A stretch of DNA of 64,000 nt from Rhizomys pruinosus. Taxonomy: Eukaryota > Chordata > Mammalia > Rodentia > Spalacidae. The position numbers were made by a program, and so were the translations under genes. Positions 61,085 through 64,000 of the stretch are shown here, piece by piece (within the stretch, counting starts at the first letter, position 1; each line of letters opens with the position of its first letter). Below the pieces are notes generated by a model, which saw only the letters and a list, made by a program, of their open reading frames with translations, made no database searches and was not told the origin of the DNA. Location: positions 1,461,063-1,525,062 of the forward strand of contig VZQC01006697.1 of the NCBI GenBank assembly GCA_009823505.1, given 5' to 3'.

Positions 61085-61550
61085 CAAGATTCCAAAGTCA
61101 GGCAGCAGCTATCTTTGTCTGTTTTTCACTCTACTATTCAGCTTTCTCCAGAGAAAACAGCCCTCTGTTTCCAGCAAACACTGTGATGGAGTTCTTTCTG
61201 TTTTATAAATACCACTTAACTAACAACCATGTCGGCTACTCAAGCCATTTTCTCTGGATAATTATTGCAGTAAATTCATTCAACATTGGAGACTACTCCC
61301 ATCAAAGCCCAGTTTGGGAGTCTATTAGCAGCCTAGAGCAGAGAGGCAATCTGGCCAACTGCTGCTAACAATTGATTTCACAGATTACTGTTTAACATCA
61401 ATGATATTGCATCAATCTGCCACAGATCAGATGTTGGAATGAAGTTATCAGTTTATAGGGATCTGGCTTCTGGTTTTGAAATGAAAAGTAGGAACAGACC
61501 CATAATTGCTAGACCCACTTTGTATAATAAAAGCATTCAGCCTGTAAGAT
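61085..61550 (+). other. AFF2: Candidate alternative 3'-terminal exon of AFF2
   Basis: A strong acceptor ('ctcctctcccttctttctct' then GTAG to 61084, with a branch-point-like 'ccaactaact' upstream) precedes sequence in the right phase: the GA left by the previous exon plus C makes Asp. The frame then runs 40 more codons (KIPKSGSSYLCLFF...) to TAA at 61206-61208. AATAAA occurs at 61526-61531, followed about 50 bases later by a GT-rich stretch ('gctgtttgtggcatgtgtac'). The tail would be hydrophobic, unlike the canonical AFF2 C-terminus. No transcript evidence is available here, so it may be a decoy. Confidence 0.3.
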
Positions 61551-62486
61551 GTCTGCCCCTCACCCTGAGTCTCAGTAGCTGTTTGTGGCATGTGTACATA
61601 CTTTCTGAGAGATTCTGGCTGTACAATCACCATTAACATAGCTTTCAGAAAAGGAAACCCAGTGAAACAACATGACCTGCTTTACCTCAGAGTGTTCCAG
61701 CCATATGAGGAAGCAGAGACACTGATGGTCAAACAAAATCATTCTAGATATAGCCACCTTACCAAGGAATACCAAATAAAGGGCATAGTGGTGGTATAAT
61801 ATTAGTTTCCATGCTATGGCCAGATTGGACCGCCTACAGGCAAAAGGAATAGGCTAAGACAGTGGAAAATTGCCACACCCACAGTCCCTTATTAAGCATC
61901 CTTAAAATATAAGGCAATGATTTGTTACTCTCTCATCTTGTGAAGAGACATGACCAAGACTAAAGTAATTATTGATAAAATAGTGTTTTTAGTGCACAGA
62001 TTTTGTGTGCCCTCTGCTTTCCTAGTAAGTGACAAAAACTGGTATTTCCTTAGGAGGATTTCTCATTCAGGAAGGGCAGGTTTTTATGGTTATCAAAGAC
62101 ATTCAAATCCTTCAGTTTGAAAAAGAATGAATCAGATTGATGTCTTTAGGATCTTGTTTTTTGAGAACTTTCACCTCAGGCTGTATCTGTTCCTTTCTAT
62201 CTTTGAGCCTTTGTATTAAATCATTAGAAATTTCTAAGAGAAAATAGTCACTTTTCTAAATGAGCATTGTAAATCCCAAAAAGCTCACCTATCTGATTGT
62301 GGGAACCGGAGTTCCCCCATCAACCCACACACCACTCTGTTGAATTCCTTCCTTTAAAGCCACAGAAACTCTGAGGGCAGTGGTCATGTGCTTCATTCAC
62401 TCTTATCACATCTATCCCATCAAAAGAGGGGTGGAGATACACTAATTTGTTTATTGTGTTCTTTAGGGATAAAAAAGTGCTCCTTG

Positions 62487-62770
62487 GTGGTTGGAGAGAT
62501 TGTTCAGTTGTTAAAAACAATGGCTGCTCTTTCAGAGGACCTGAGTTTGGTATCTTACACCCGCACGGCACAAACAGCCATCAATAACTATAGGTCAAGG
62601 GGATTTAATGCTCTCTTCTGGCCTCTGTGAACATTGTGTGACATAGATACATTTATATACATGCAAGCAAAATACACACTCACACATAAATATATATTTT
62701 TATGTATACATATATGTATATATATATATGTATAAAATAAGAAATAAACAGTTTTTAAAAATAAAATGTT
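62487..62770 (+). mobile_element. B2 SINE with TA-rich tail
   Basis: 'ggttggagagattgttcag', 'ctctttcagaggacctgagt', 'ctcttctggcctctgtgaac', then an expanded TA-rich tail (62690-62735). Diverged but clear. Confidence 0.85.
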
Positions 62771-64000
62771 TCTTGGATACCTTTTGCTAACACAATCATT
62801 AAATACCTCATGGTTCCAGTTTGGTACTAAGTATATGAAACGGAGCCCAAAACACTGATACCTATTGCACAGAATGACTGTTTCTCCAGTCCACTGGAAA
62901 GCACAGACTTCCAATTGCAAATCAATTCTCTCTCAGATGCTACTCTTCCCCTTGCAGCTCCCCGTGACTTCCTAGCCACCTCAAATGATGGGGGAGTGGC
63001 TGGACTAATGAATCACCTCCTGTAGATGCCAAGGATATGTCTAAAATATGCTTGCATGTCCGTAGGTATCTATATGCATCACCAAAGCCACGGGCCTGTG
63101 TAATTATGCTTCATGTGGTTAGATGTTCCTGGAACTACCATTTTTTTATCTGGCATCACAACTATGTTAAAATGGCTCCACTTTTCAAAGAAAATTGTAA
63201 AATAATTGGTAATAGTATTTTATATTAATTTTAATCAATTAAGATAATGAGAAACATTTCACTTTTTAAAAGGTTTTCTACATAACAATAACATGAGATA
63301 GAGCCACATTTATGAAACGTGGGATGAGGAATAGAGTATGCATTTTAATGATTGATAAATCTGTGTAACACAGTAGAAGCAGAACAAGGATCTTGAACTG
63401 ATTTCTCTTTGAGGAAATCACAGCATTTGAATGCTTGTTCTCTCTTGATTTGTTGCTCTGAGATATGGCAAATCTATGTAGCTAGACACTGACTGAATTG
63501 ACCAAGAGGAAAACATAAATTCTTGTTGACTTAATTTGCTATTGAAAATTGCAGTCAATAATCATGAAAAGTAAATGGCTTCACAGTGCAATATTAGTTG
63601 TCTAAGAAAAGATTAAAATTCAAGTAATCTTCATTGATTACTCCAAGACAGTAACTAAAATGAAAATCCATAACCCAATTACCATGTAAAGCAGTCAGTA
63701 TAAGATTTCAATTGTTCTGTTTTATTTGAAGTCTCAGTCTGCTTGACGGTGCCCATTAAATGGGCAGATAAATCACTTTAAAAGCATTGGGAGTACTTTT
63801 AGTATTGCAGATGTCTCTTGTCAATATGACCAAAGACTCTTTTAAATGGAGTTTTTTGAAGTGGAGTACATCAGTACTTCGATATACCAACTTAATGTGA
63901 GTGGATATTTATACCTCGGCACTGACTTAGAACATTTTGTACAGACAATTTGCAATGTTTCACACTAGTATTTGGCATGTAATTTATGTGTAAGTAATAT

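Overview
The window is nuclear DNA from a muroid rodent. It carries many rodent-specific SINEs (B1, B2, B4-like) and rodent L1 copies, is AT-rich, and has widely spaced exons with GT-AG introns. There is no bacterial-style gene packing, CRISPR array or operon. The species cannot be fixed from the sequence. The L1 3' untranslated regions and B2 sequences do not look exactly like house mouse, so another muroid is likely.

The only real gene I can support is AFF2 (FMR2) on the + strand, a central piece covering three coding exons. These are 52913-53072 (serine-rich acidic segment), 56390-57385 (a 332-codon exon with basic stretches and the AF9/ENL-binding motif) and 60323-60444. All three have consensus splice sites, and their phases join into one open reading frame of about 425 residues. 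The N-terminal and C-terminal parts of the protein lie outside the window. AFF2 is X-linked in human and mouse, so this is probably X-chromosome sequence. A fourth candidate exon at 61085 has a strong acceptor, a matching phase, a stop after 40 codons and a poly(A) signal. It may be an alternative 3' end.

Bases 1-52912 are presumably one large AFF2 intron, or several. They are dominated by layered retrotransposons. There is a full-length but broken L1 (about 9.8-15.9 kb, minus strand), a second long L1 (about 44.2-48.8 kb, minus strand, containing a 654-base assembly gap), and several short L1 copies with the inverted 5' ends typical of twin priming (about 20.9-23.2, 29.4-30.7, 39.4-41.6, 43.1-43.8 and 53.4-54.0 kb). 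B1, B2, B4-like, MIR, Lx and MaLR-like remnants fill in between. Several insertions keep readable target-site duplications.

Other structure worth a look: a 30-bp near-perfect inverted repeat carrying two octamer motifs (26942-27008); a 1.5 kb degenerate purine-rich minisatellite between AFF2 exons; exact 11-residue repeats in the L1 ORF1 coiled coil; and unique AT-rich blocks that may be conserved non-coding elements. I found no evidence of a new multi-gene system.
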